From: Alphaproteobacteria bacterium
GTDB taxonomy: Bacteria; Pseudomonadota; Alphaproteobacteria; Micavibrionales; UBA2020
Reading direction: 5' to 3'
Assembly (NCBI GenBank): GCA_020853455.1
Contig: JADYYV010000144.1
Span: 1-5,706 of the forward strand
Length of the DNA: 5,706 nt
Under the pieces are notes generated by a model. The model made no database searches, was not told where the DNA came from, and saw nothing but the letters and a program-made list of their open reading frames with translations. A program made the position numbers and the translations under genes. Positions 1 to 5,706 of the stretch are shown here, piece by piece (within the stretch, counting starts at the first letter, position 1; every line of letters starts with the position of its first letter).

Positions 1-444
1 CTTATCCATAATCATGGCCGTCACGACCGCTTCGGCGCACAAAACGCCGTCAACTTTGGCTTCGCCCTGGAATTTCCAGACGTTGCGGCGGTTCTGTTGC
101 TTGGTGACGCTGATATGGAGCTGGTCGACGGGTACAACCGGCTTGCGGAATTTGGCTTCGTCGATCGCCATGAAATAGACGAGCTTGCCTTCAAGCTCCT
201 TCCCTGCCGAATGCACGACAAGCGCGGCAGCGGTTTGCGCCATCGCCTCGATGATCAGCACGCCCGGCATCACAGGCGCGCCCGGGAAATGGCCCTGAAA
301 GAAGTTTTCATTGATGGTCACGTTTTTGAGCGCAAGCGCGCTTTCGTTCGGCACGACATCCAGCACGCGGTCGATCAGCAGGAACGGATAGCGGTGCGGA
401 ATCATTTCCATGATGCGTTTTGTATCGATCAATACGCTGGTCAT
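1..444 (-). CDS. fabZ: 3-hydroxyacyl-[acyl-carrier-protein] dehydratase FabZ (3' end cut by window edge)
   Basis: FabZ is a cytoplasmic hotdog-fold dehydratase that converts (3R)-hydroxyacyl-ACP to trans-2-enoyl-ACP in type II fatty acid synthesis. I translated the minus strand from ATG at 444. It gives 148 codons up to base 1 with no stop, starting MTSVLIDTKRIMEMIPHRYP. The family signature GHFPGAPVMPGVL lies at residues 51-63, with the expected catalytic His at 52 and catalytic Glu at 66 (in IIEAMAQ). The IPHRYPFLLIDRV motif near residues 15-27 is also typical. FabZ proteins are usually about 145-160 residues, so only a few codons are likely missing. The start overlaps the lpxD stop (ATGA), and an AGGA at 453-456 sits 8 bases upstream, so the start is well supported. 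FabZ shares 3-hydroxyacyl-ACP with LpxD and LpxA, which explains its place beside lpxD; lpxA probably follows outside the window. Identification is secure. Confidence 0.96.
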   Translation of the reverse strand, partial: MTSVLIDTKRIMEMIPHRYPFLLIDRVLDVVPNESALALKNVTINENFFQGHFPGAPVMPGVLIIEAMAQTAAALVVHSAGKELEGKLVYFMAIDEAKFRKPVVPVDQLHISVTKQQNRRNVWKFQGEAKVDGVLCAEAVVTAMIMDK

Positions 445-1472
445 TCGTCATTTCCTTTTTTCGTCGTCGCCATTTTAGAAACGATGGCGGTCTGTCGCAT
501 AAACTGGCGGATCGGAACGGCCGGACTGCCCATGACTTCTTCCTGCGACGGGATATCGCGCATGATGCCCGACTGCGCGGCGATTTTCGCGCCGGTGCCG
601 ATATGCAGGTGGCCTGCGAAACCCGACTGCCCGCCGGTCATCACGTAATCGCCGAACTGGGTAGAACCCGAGATGCCGGTCTGCGCGACGATCACGCAGA
701 ACTTGCCGATTTTTACGTTGTGGCCGATCTGCACAAGGTTATCGATGCGTGTGCCACGGCCAATCACGGTATCCGGGCCCGAGCCGCGGTCGATGGTCGA
801 ATTTGCGCCAATCTCTACGTCATCCTCGATCAACACGCGGCCCAGCTGCGGCACCGGGATATAACCGGTCGGGTCGATGGCAAACCCAAAACCCTGACGA
901 CCGATAACAGCACCCGGATGCAGCTTGAATTTCTTGCCGATGACGGCATGGCTGATATAGCAGTTGACGCCGACATCGCCGTCGTCCCCGATTTCGACGC
1001 CGTCCCGGATCACCGCCTGCGCGCCAATACGGCAGTTCGCGCCGATCTTGACGTTTTTGCCGATCACGACGCCGTGTTCGATGTGGCAATTCACGCCGAT
1101 TGTCGCGGTAGGATCGATCACAGCGGTCGGCGCGCGATACTCCTCGCGGACCTTCGACGGATAGAAAGCCTGCGCCGCCAGGGCATAGGCCTTGTACGGG
1201 TTTTTGTTTTTAAGCGTGACGGTACCGGCAGGCGCATCTCCGGCCATTTCAGGCTTCACAAAAACGGCCGCCGCCTTTGAGTTGCGGAAGTAATCGGCGT
1301 ATTTGCGGTTGTCAAGGAAAGTGACCTGATTTTCGTTCGCTTCCTGCAGCGGCGCGACATCGCTCACGACGCGCGAAGCCGCAGCCGGATCGGAAAGCTC
1401 CGAGCCCGTGATTTCGGCGAGCTGCCCCAGCGTAAAGGGGCCTGCGACAGTGAAAAAACGCTGGTCGGCCAT
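441..1472 (-). CDS. lpxD: UDP-3-O-(3-hydroxyacyl)glucosamine N-acyltransferase LpxD
   Basis: LpxD transfers a 3-hydroxyacyl chain from ACP to the 2-amino group of UDP-3-O-acyl-glucosamine, an early step of lipid A synthesis in the cytoplasm. The 343-residue product is close to the 341 residues of the E. coli enzyme. The N-terminal uridine-binding domain (about residues 1-110) carries FLDNRKYADY at 53-62, where N55 and Y58 fit the N-x-K-Y nucleotide-binding motif. From about residue 115 to 305 there is a left-handed beta-helix of hexapeptide repeats (for example VVIGKN, VKIGAN, VEIGDD, VKIGKF). GRQGFGFA at 191-198 is a family motif. The expected catalytic His is H251 in the IGHNVKIG segment. 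A short C-terminal helix region follows, ending in a charged tail. The ATG overlaps the skp stop by one base (TAATG) and I see no strong ribosome binding site, so translation probably depends on coupling to skp. The stop overlaps the fabZ start. Nothing looks broken. Confidence 0.97.
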   Translation of the reverse strand: MADQRFFTVAGPFTLGQLAEITGSELSDPAAASRVVSDVAPLQEANENQVTFLDNRKYADYFRNSKAAAVFVKPEMAGDAPAGTVTLKNKNPYKAYALAAQAFYPSKVREEYRAPTAVIDPTATIGVNCHIEHGVVIGKNVKIGANCRIGAQAVIRDGVEIGDDGDVGVNCYISHAVIGKKFKLHPGAVIGRQGFGFAIDPTGYIPVPQLGRVLIEDDVEIGANSTIDRGSGPDTVIGRGTRIDNLVQIGHNVKIGKFCVIVAQTGISGSTQFGDYVMTGGQSGFAGHLHIGTGAKIAAQSGIMRDIPSQEEVMGSPAVPIRQFMRQTAIVSKMATTKKGNDE

Positions 1473-2047
1473 TACTGTTTCACGGGCGCTTTGTTGGCGG
1501 CGTTCCAGTCTATGGCGATTTTCTTGACCGAGGTATTCATGCGCTTGACGACTTCGTCGGTGATGTCCAGTTCGGGCTCAGCCAGCAAGACGGCTTCCTG
1601 CGTAAAAACGGCGGAGTAGCCTTTTTCTTTGGCGATATCGGCAATCAGCTTCGTCGCTTCCGTCAGCAGCTTGTTGCGCGAGGTGTTGCTGGCGACATCC
1701 AGCGTGCGGCGGCGCTCCTGCAGCAGGCGCTCGGCTTCGCCGTATTTACCCTGCAGTTCCTTTACCTTTTTCTCGAACGCGTCTTCCGTCATGCTTTCGC
1801 GGCTTTTCGCCAAAGCTTCTTTCTGCGCAGAAAGGGTCTTGTCCTGGTTTTCAAGTTCGGTGTGGAACTGCTTGCTCTTGGCGGTCAGCTCGGTGCGGAT
1901 CTGGTCGCCCGCCGTCGCTTCGCGCATCACCTTGTTCATATCGACGATCGCGAAGTTAAGCGGATGCGTTTCGGCATGGACTGCGGGCGACGCGGCCAAG
2001 GATGCTGCTGCAACCCCTGCGATGATCGTGGCTTTGAATTTGTTCAT
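1472..2047 (-). CDS. skp: Periplasmic OMP chaperone, Skp/OmpH family
   Basis: Skp/OmpH proteins are periplasmic trimeric chaperones that hold unfolded outer-membrane proteins in a cavity formed by long coiled-coil arms and deliver them towards the BAM complex. The product has 191 residues, somewhat longer than E. coli Skp (161). Residues 1-25 form a signal peptide: basic start MNKFK, a hydrophobic Ala/Val-rich core, and a likely cleavage after AVHA at residue 25. The segment FAIVDMNKVMREATAG (about 32-47) matches the conserved first strand and helix of the family body. Residues about 48-125 are rich in Lys, Glu, Gln and Arg with heptad-like spacing, as expected for the coiled-coil arms. The sequence then returns to a strand, KGYSAVFTQEAVLLAEP (about 142-158), and the body helix DITDEVVKRMN. 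The start has a good AGGAG six bases upstream. It lies 26 bases after bamA and overlaps lpxD by one base. The family is assigned on architecture and context, as sequence conservation is low in Skp proteins. Confidence 0.93.
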   Translation of the reverse strand: MNKFKATIIAGVAAASLAASPAVHAETHPLNFAIVDMNKVMREATAGDQIRTELTAKSKQFHTELENQDKTLSAQKEALAKSRESMTEDAFEKKVKELQGKYGEAERLLQERRRTLDVASNTSRNKLLTEATKLIADIAKEKGYSAVFTQEAVLLAEPELDITDEVVKRMNTSVKKIAIDWNAANKAPVKQ

Positions 2048-2053
2048 GATTGT

Positions 2054-2058
2054 CTCCT
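2054..2058 (-). promoter_or_regulatory. Ribosome binding site of skp
   Basis: AGGAG on the minus strand, six bases before the skp ATG at 2047, inside the 26-base bamA-skp gap. It is the best Shine-Dalgarno match in the window and fixes the skp start. Confidence 0.8.
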
Positions 2059-2073
2059 GTCTTGCGTGAATGT

Positions 2074-4362
2074 CTAGAAACGGGTTCCGAAGCTGAACTG
2101 GAAAATCTCCGTGTCGTCATAGTTTTCCTTGGCCAGAGGCACAGCAAGATCGGCGCGCACGGGCCCCATCGGCGACTTCCAGGCGATACCGGCGCCCGCC
2201 GACGCGCGCAAAGTGCCGTCATCGACGATGCCGGGTCCGGAAACGCCAAGACCGCCCAGCGACCCGAAGTCGGAGAACACATGCAGGCGCACGCCGAGAT
2301 CTTCCGGAAGGCCGGAGGGGAATTCCAGCTCGACCGAGCCGCGATAGAAATGTTCGCCACCCAGCGCGTCATCGGTCGTCAGGTCGCGCGGCCCGACGCC
2401 GCCGCTTGCGAAGCCGCGCAGGTTATTGCCGCCCAGATAGAAGCGCTCGTTGATGCGCACGGTATCGTCGCCCCAGGATTCGATAATCCCCCCCTCGCCC
2501 AGAAGGCTCAGGACCCATTTATCGACGACGGGATAAAAATACGTGCCGCCCAGCTTGACCCTGCCATATTTAGCGGAACCGCCCAAACCGGCGACTTCGG
2601 TGTCGAACCGCGCCAGCAGGCCCTCAGTGGGATCGAGCTTGCTGTCGGTCGAGTCATAGACAATACGCTGCGAGATAGCGGAGGTCGTGCGCTTGCCTTC
2701 CTGCTGCTGGATGTAGATAGAAGCGGTTGTGGGGACGTTATCGATTTCGGTACGCGCGAAGCTATAGCTGAGGAATTGACGCCATTTGTCAGCAAGCGGA
2801 TAGCCGAGGCGGAGCGCGCCGCCGCTGCGCTTGCTGTCATAGGAGCTTTCGTCCTGATAGTCACGCGTGACATGGAACAGGTCGAAGCCCGCGGACAAAT
2901 CCCGCTTCAGGAAATAGGGTTCGGTAAAGCTGACGTCGAATTCAGTGCGTTTTGCAGCCAGCGTGCTGGAGAAGGAAAGCTCCTGCCCCTTGCCGAGGAA
3001 GTTCTTTTCCTTGACGCTGAAGTTACCAAGCGCGCCGTCGGTGGTGGAGAAGCCGCCGCCCAGCGAGATTTCACCGGTCGATTTTTCAGCGACAGTCACA
3101 TCGATATTGGTCTTTTCAGGCGTACTGCCGGGCGCAGGTTTTGCGGTCGCGGTCTCAAAGAACGCCAGTTCTTTCAGGTTCTGTTCCGATTTTTTCAGTT
3201 TGCCGAGGTTGAACGGGTCGCCTTCGGCAAAACCCAGCTCGCGGCGGAGAACTTCGTCCGTCGTGCGCACGTTGCCGATGATGTTGATGTTTTCAACAAA
3301 CACCTTCGGCGCGTCGTTGAACGTAAAGGTCACGTCGATCGTGCGCGTTTCGCGGTTACGCTCGACCGAGGGCTTGATGTCGATAAATGAAAACTGGCGT
3401 GCCTCCAGTTCCGTTGTCAGCTTGCTGATCGTCTTTTCGATCTCGCTTGCCTTGTACCAGTCGCCTTTTTCAAAGGTGACGAATTTATTGTAACCGGGCG
3501 TCAGGAGCGAAGGTATGTTGCTGGCAAGGTTGATCTTGCCGACCTTGTACCGCACGCCTTCGTCGAGCGTATAGGTCACGAAGAAGTTTTTGCGGTCGGG
3601 CGAAAGCTCGGCGATGGCGCTTTCAACCCGGAAATCGGCATAACCGTGATCGAGGTAGAACTTGCGCAGCAACTCGCGGTCATAAGCAAGGCGGTCGGGA
3701 TCGTATTTATCGTCACTCGACCAGAAACGCCACCAGCGGTCTTCCTTGCTGCGCACGACCTTTTGCAGCTGGCTGTCGTCATAACGCTTGTTCCCGATAA
3801 AGCTCATGCGCGAGATAAGGGTCTGCGGGCCTTCGTTGATTTCGAAAACGAGGTCGACGCGGTTCTGGTCGCGCTTGATGATCTTGGGCTGGATGTCGGC
3901 GGAGAAACGGCCGCCGATACGGTAGATGTCCTGTATGCGCTCCACATCCGCCTGCACCTTGGTGCGGGTCAGGACGTTACGCTGACGCAGGGAAATCTCG
4001 TTCCTCAGGTCGTCATCCTTGACCTTTTTGTTACCCTCGAACGCGATCTGGTTGATGATGGGGTTTTCGACAACCACGACCACAAGGTCGTTGCCTTCCT
4101 GATAAAACGACACGTCGGCGAACAGGCCGGTGCCGAACAGGTTCTTGAGCGAGATGTCGAGCTTGTCGCTGTCGAATTCATCCCCTGCCGCCGTATCCAT
4201 ATAAGACAGCACGGTCGAAGGTTCGATACGCTGCGTGCCCTCGACCCGGATCTGGCCGATACGGTCGGCATGCGCTGTCACCGCCGTCAATGCGACGGCA
4301 AGGAATACAGCGACGCAAAGCATCGCCATCGGGCGTGTAAAGGAGATTAGCCTCTTGATCAT
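2074..4362 (-). CDS. bamA: Outer membrane protein assembly factor BamA
   Basis: BamA (Omp85 family) is the central outer-membrane barrel of the BAM complex, which folds and inserts beta-barrel proteins. From ATG at 4362 the product has 762 residues; the frame also extends one codon further to a TTG at 4365. A signal peptide of about 32 residues ends TAHA, before DRIGQIRVEG. Five POTRA domains follow, roughly at residues 33-101, 102-178, 179-270, 271-350 and 352-430, each with the beta-alpha-alpha-beta-beta pattern (starts such as IAFEGNKKV, MSFIGNKRY, INIIGNVRT). The barrel spans about 431-762. The conserved L6-loop motif LRGF sits near residues 648-651 in NNLRGFASGG. The protein ends in a typical beta-signal, FQFSFGTRF, with C-terminal Phe. 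Length and architecture are normal for the family. The gene lies about 39 bases after rseP and 26 before skp. No good Shine-Dalgarno precedes either start, and the upstream DNA is AT-rich, so a promoter of its own is possible. The family is certain; the start is less so. Confidence 0.97.
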   Translation of the reverse strand: MIKRLISFTRPMAMLCVAVFLAVALTAVTAHADRIGQIRVEGTQRIEPSTVLSYMDTAAGDEFDSDKLDISLKNLFGTGLFADVSFYQEGNDLVVVVVENPIINQIAFEGNKKVKDDDLRNEISLRQRNVLTRTKVQADVERIQDIYRIGGRFSADIQPKIIKRDQNRVDLVFEINEGPQTLISRMSFIGNKRYDDSQLQKVVRSKEDRWWRFWSSDDKYDPDRLAYDRELLRKFYLDHGYADFRVESAIAELSPDRKNFFVTYTLDEGVRYKVGKINLASNIPSLLTPGYNKFVTFEKGDWYKASEIEKTISKLTTELEARQFSFIDIKPSVERNRETRTIDVTFTFNDAPKVFVENINIIGNVRTTDEVLRRELGFAEGDPFNLGKLKKSEQNLKELAFFETATAKPAPGSTPEKTNIDVTVAEKSTGEISLGGGFSTTDGALGNFSVKEKNFLGKGQELSFSSTLAAKRTEFDVSFTEPYFLKRDLSAGFDLFHVTRDYQDESSYDSKRSGGALRLGYPLADKWRQFLSYSFARTEIDNVPTTASIYIQQQEGKRTTSAISQRIVYDSTDSKLDPTEGLLARFDTEVAGLGGSAKYGRVKLGGTYFYPVVDKWVLSLLGEGGIIESWGDDTVRINERFYLGGNNLRGFASGGVGPRDLTTDDALGGEHFYRGSVELEFPSGLPEDLGVRLHVFSDFGSLGGLGVSGPGIVDDGTLRASAGAGIAWKSPMGPVRADLAVPLAKENYDDTEIFQFSFGTRF

Positions 4363-4400
4363 CAACTGTGCGCTTCGGGTCTTGGTATGTTCTTGTTATT

Positions 4401-4430
4401 TTTATGAGATTAGTTTCACAACATAATCAA
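4401..4430 (-). promoter_or_regulatory. Possible internal promoter before bamA
   Basis: On the minus strand a TTGATT element (4430-4425) and a CATAAA element (4406-4401) are separated by 18 bases. Each matches four of six positions of the sigma-70 -35 and -10 consensus. They lie across the end of rseP in the most AT-rich part of the window (19 G/C of 60 in 4381-4440) and about 40 bases before the bamA start. In E. coli, bamA and its neighbours have additional promoters within the operon, including sigma-E ones. I do not see a convincing sigma-E-type site here. This is a weak call, since AT-rich DNA gives such matches by chance. Confidence 0.25.
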
Positions 4431-5616
4431 CGACCTTGAGCTGTACAAGGTCATTCCACGTTGCAAGGAACATAATACCAAGTAAAAAGACTAAGCCAAC
4501 CCTTAAAGCGTATTCCTGCACCTGCGTGCTCAGGGGTTTGCCACGAAGTTTTTCCATAGCATACATCGCAAGATGCCCGCCATCGAGCAAGGGAATCGGC
4601 AACAGGTTGATGAGGCCGAGGTTGATCGACAGCAAGGCCGCGAAGGTAATGAAGGCAATAATGCCCTGCGACGCGAAATCACCCGCATAGGCGCCGATAC
4701 GCAAGACCCCGCCAAGCTCGTCGGTGCTGCGGGTGCCGATAATCATCTGGCCGAGCCCCTTCAGCGTCATGGTCGTGATCCGCAAGGTCTCGCCAATCGA
4801 GGCGCCGATCGCCGAGAAGAAGCCGTGCTTCTGCATTTCAAACGCGGATTCGGGGCTGATGATCCCCATCAGGCCCACTTCGTGGCGGAAGCCGAAACGG
4901 TCTTCCTTCACGACGCGGCGCGGGGTGATCGTAAGCGTGACGGGGTTGGCTTCATCCCACCCCTTGTCCTTGCCGCCCAGCGAATGGACGATAACGACCT
5001 GCATCGGCTTTTCGATGTTCATATCCGTGATCGGGCGAAGATCCTGGAAGCGGCTGATCGGCTCCCCGTTCACGCTGACAATTTTATCGTCAGGGCGGAT
5101 GCCTGCGTCAAATGCAGCCGAGGGCTCGACCACTTTGGCGGCGACGGGCGGCATATAAGGCTGGCCCTGAAACATGAAAAGCGCCGACAGCACAACGATC
5201 GCGAAGATGTAATTGATGGCGGGGCCGGCAAAAAAGATGGCAGCGCGCTTGTACAGCGGCTGGGTAAAGAAAGCGACTTTCTTTTCCTCGTCGGAAAATG
5301 AACGGACCTGTTCGCCCTCGGTGACGCCTTCGGCGGGCGCTGCGCTCGACGGGTCGCTGTCGCCGAACATCTGGACATAACCGCCCAGCGGGATCGCGCA
5401 GATTTTCCAGCGCGTGCCGTGCTTGTCGTTACGGCCCCAGATTTCAGGGCCGAAGCCGATCGAGAATTTCTCGATTTTGACGCCGCAGATGCGCGCTATT
5501 ATATAATGTCCCCATTCGTGGATGAAGACGAGTACGGCCAGCACAAGGATAAACGGTCCGCCGTAATCCCGGACGAACTCGAACGGAGTCGCCAGAAGCT
5601 TATTCAACATTTCCAT
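4402..5616 (-). CDS. rseP: RIP metalloprotease RseP (site-2 protease family, M50)
   Basis: RseP is an inner-membrane zinc protease that cuts transmembrane segments. In E. coli it releases sigma-E from RseA and clears leftover signal peptides. The product has 404 residues. The zinc motif HEWGH at 33-37 (ligands H33 and H37, catalytic E34) lies in the first membrane helix (about 20-43). A membrane-reentrant beta-hairpin type segment, ICAIPLGGYVQM, is at about 72-83. The GPAIN motif at 131-135 opens the second helix (about 127-150). A single PDZ domain covers about 155-235, with SVNGEPI at its core. The conserved NLLPIPLLDGG motif at 337-347 supplies the third zinc ligand, D345, beside helices at about 317-340 and 370-392. 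E. coli RseP has 450 residues and two PDZ domains; the shorter one-PDZ form is usual in Alphaproteobacteria. The ATG at 5616 is preferred over the one at 5610 because GGGGG lies six bases upstream of it. The final 100 bases are unusually AT-rich. Confidence 0.96.
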   Translation of the reverse strand: MEMLNKLLATPFEFVRDYGGPFILVLAVLVFIHEWGHYIIARICGVKIEKFSIGFGPEIWGRNDKHGTRWKICAIPLGGYVQMFGDSDPSSAAPAEGVTEGEQVRSFSDEEKKVAFFTQPLYKRAAIFFAGPAINYIFAIVVLSALFMFQGQPYMPPVAAKVVEPSAAFDAGIRPDDKIVSVNGEPISRFQDLRPITDMNIEKPMQVVIVHSLGGKDKGWDEANPVTLTITPRRVVKEDRFGFRHEVGLMGIISPESAFEMQKHGFFSAIGASIGETLRITTMTLKGLGQMIIGTRSTDELGGVLRIGAYAGDFASQGIIAFITFAALLSINLGLINLLPIPLLDGGHLAMYAMEKLRGKPLSTQVQEYALRVGLVFLLGIMFLATWNDLVQLKVVDYVVKLIS

Positions 5617-5622
5617 GGATAT

Positions 5623-5627
5623 CCCCC
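5623..5627 (-). promoter_or_regulatory. Probable ribosome binding site of rseP
   Basis: A GGGGG run on the minus strand, followed by ATATCC and then the ATG at 5616 (six-base spacing). It is not a canonical AGGAG, but it is the only purine-rich element at the right distance. It favours the start at 5616 over the ATG two codons downstream. Confidence 0.5.
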
Positions 5628-5636
5628 ATCTGCCGC

Positions 5637-5649
5637 GGCCGGTTCGGCC
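5637..5649 (+). other. Small GC hairpin in the gap before rseP
   Basis: GGCCG-GTT-CGGCC forms a perfect 5-bp stem with a 3-base loop. Read on the plus strand it is followed at once by TTTTCTTTC, the shape of a Rho-independent terminator, but no gene runs in that direction here. On the minus strand (the operon direction) the same stem is preceded by A residues and lacks a U tract, so it should not terminate operon transcripts. It may be an mRNA hairpin in the rseP leader, a terminator of antisense transcription, or chance. Confidence 0.4.
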
Positions 5650-5657
5650 TTTTCTTT

Positions 5658-5706
5658 CTATTTTAACGCCTGAATCGCCGTCGCCGCACTAGTGCGCGCG
5701 TCGCCA
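5658..5706 (-). CDS. C-terminal tail of upstream gene, probably 1-deoxy-D-xylulose 5-phosphate reductoisomerase (Dxr)
   Basis: On the minus strand an open frame enters from the right edge and reads GDARTSAATAIQALK before a TAG stop at 5660-5658, 41 bases before rseP. Only 15 full codons are visible, so the product cannot be recognised from sequence alone. In many Alphaproteobacteria the gene directly before rseP is dxr (MEP isoprenoid pathway), and a soluble Ala-rich helical end of this type suits Dxr. It does not suit CdsA, the neighbour in E. coli, which ends near a membrane helix. The assignment to dxr is inferred from context. Other frames across these bases are equally short, so even the coding status is probable rather than proven. 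Confidence 0.45.
   Translation of the reverse strand, partial: GDARTSAATAIQALK

Noticed and set aside
97..648. Plus-strand open frame of 183 codons spanning fabZ and the start of lpxD.
   Set aside because: The minus strand here encodes FabZ with its catalytic motif and the end of LpxD; the plus-strand translation has no recognisable features.
2050..3390. A long plus-strand open frame (446 codons) opposite bamA, with similar ones opposite lpxD (420-1280) and the N-terminal part of bamA (3646-4350).
   Set aside because: They lie fully antisense to strongly recognised genes and carry no family motifs, signal peptides or ribosome binding sites. In moderately GC-rich DNA, frames opposite a real gene commonly lack stops, so these are shadows.
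3699..3743. Tryptophan-rich insertion (WWRFWSSDDKYD) in the third POTRA domain of BamA, first thought unusual.
   Set aside because: E. coli BamA has a comparable segment (WWNVVGDRKY) at the same place, so it is a family feature.
5686..5695. Ten-base palindrome GCACTAGTGC followed by GCGCGC near the right edge.
   Set aside because: It is short, single-copy in the window and lies in the probable coding tail of the upstream gene; no partner or known operator pattern supports a function.
1..5706. Search for mobile elements, CRISPR arrays, tRNA or rRNA genes, direct repeats or defence-type genes.
   Set aside because: None is visible; the window is filled by conserved envelope biogenesis genes with only short gaps.

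Overview
The window is a stretch of an alphaproteobacterial-type envelope biogenesis operon, read entirely from the minus strand (right to left). The gene order is: a short tail of an upstream gene (probably dxr), rseP, bamA, skp/ompH, lpxD and the nearly complete fabZ. This cluster order is well known in Gram-negative bacteria. E. coli has rseP-bamA-skp-lpxD-fabZ-lpxA-lpxB, and many Alphaproteobacteria place dxr directly before rseP. GC content is about 57-58% in the two typical 60-base blocks I counted. The single-PDZ, roughly 400-residue RseP and the likely dxr neighbour fit an alphaproteobacterium. I cannot name a genus from this sequence.

Layout from the right edge, in transcription order. 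At 5658-5706 is the C-terminal end of an upstream frame. It is followed by a 41-base gap containing a small GC hairpin. rseP (4402-5616) encodes an intramembrane zinc metalloprotease. A gap of about 39 bases, AT-rich like the end of rseP itself, leads to bamA (2074-4362), which encodes the outer-membrane protein assembly barrel with its POTRA repeats. A 26-base gap with a clear ribosome binding site leads to skp/ompH (1472-2047), a periplasmic chaperone. lpxD (441-1472) overlaps the skp stop by one base (TAATG), and fabZ (1-444) overlaps the lpxD stop by four bases (ATGA). fabZ is cut off by the left window edge, probably just short of its stop. lpxA would be expected beyond it, but it is not in view.

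The genes make one functional set. Skp escorts unfolded outer-membrane proteins across the periplasm and BamA inserts them. LpxD makes a committed acylated precursor of lipid A. FabZ dehydrates 3-hydroxyacyl-ACP and so competes with LpxD (and LpxA) for the same substrate pool. RseP belongs to the envelope stress proteolytic cascade. Tight spacing and overlapping stops and starts suggest co-transcription and translational coupling.

I found no mobile element, CRISPR array, RNA gene or evidence of a new system. The points worth a second look are regulatory: a sharp AT-rich dip with promoter-like elements at the rseP/bamA junction, a bamA start with no good ribosome binding site, and a terminator-shaped hairpin that points against the operon. 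There is no gene-free stretch over 300 bases.
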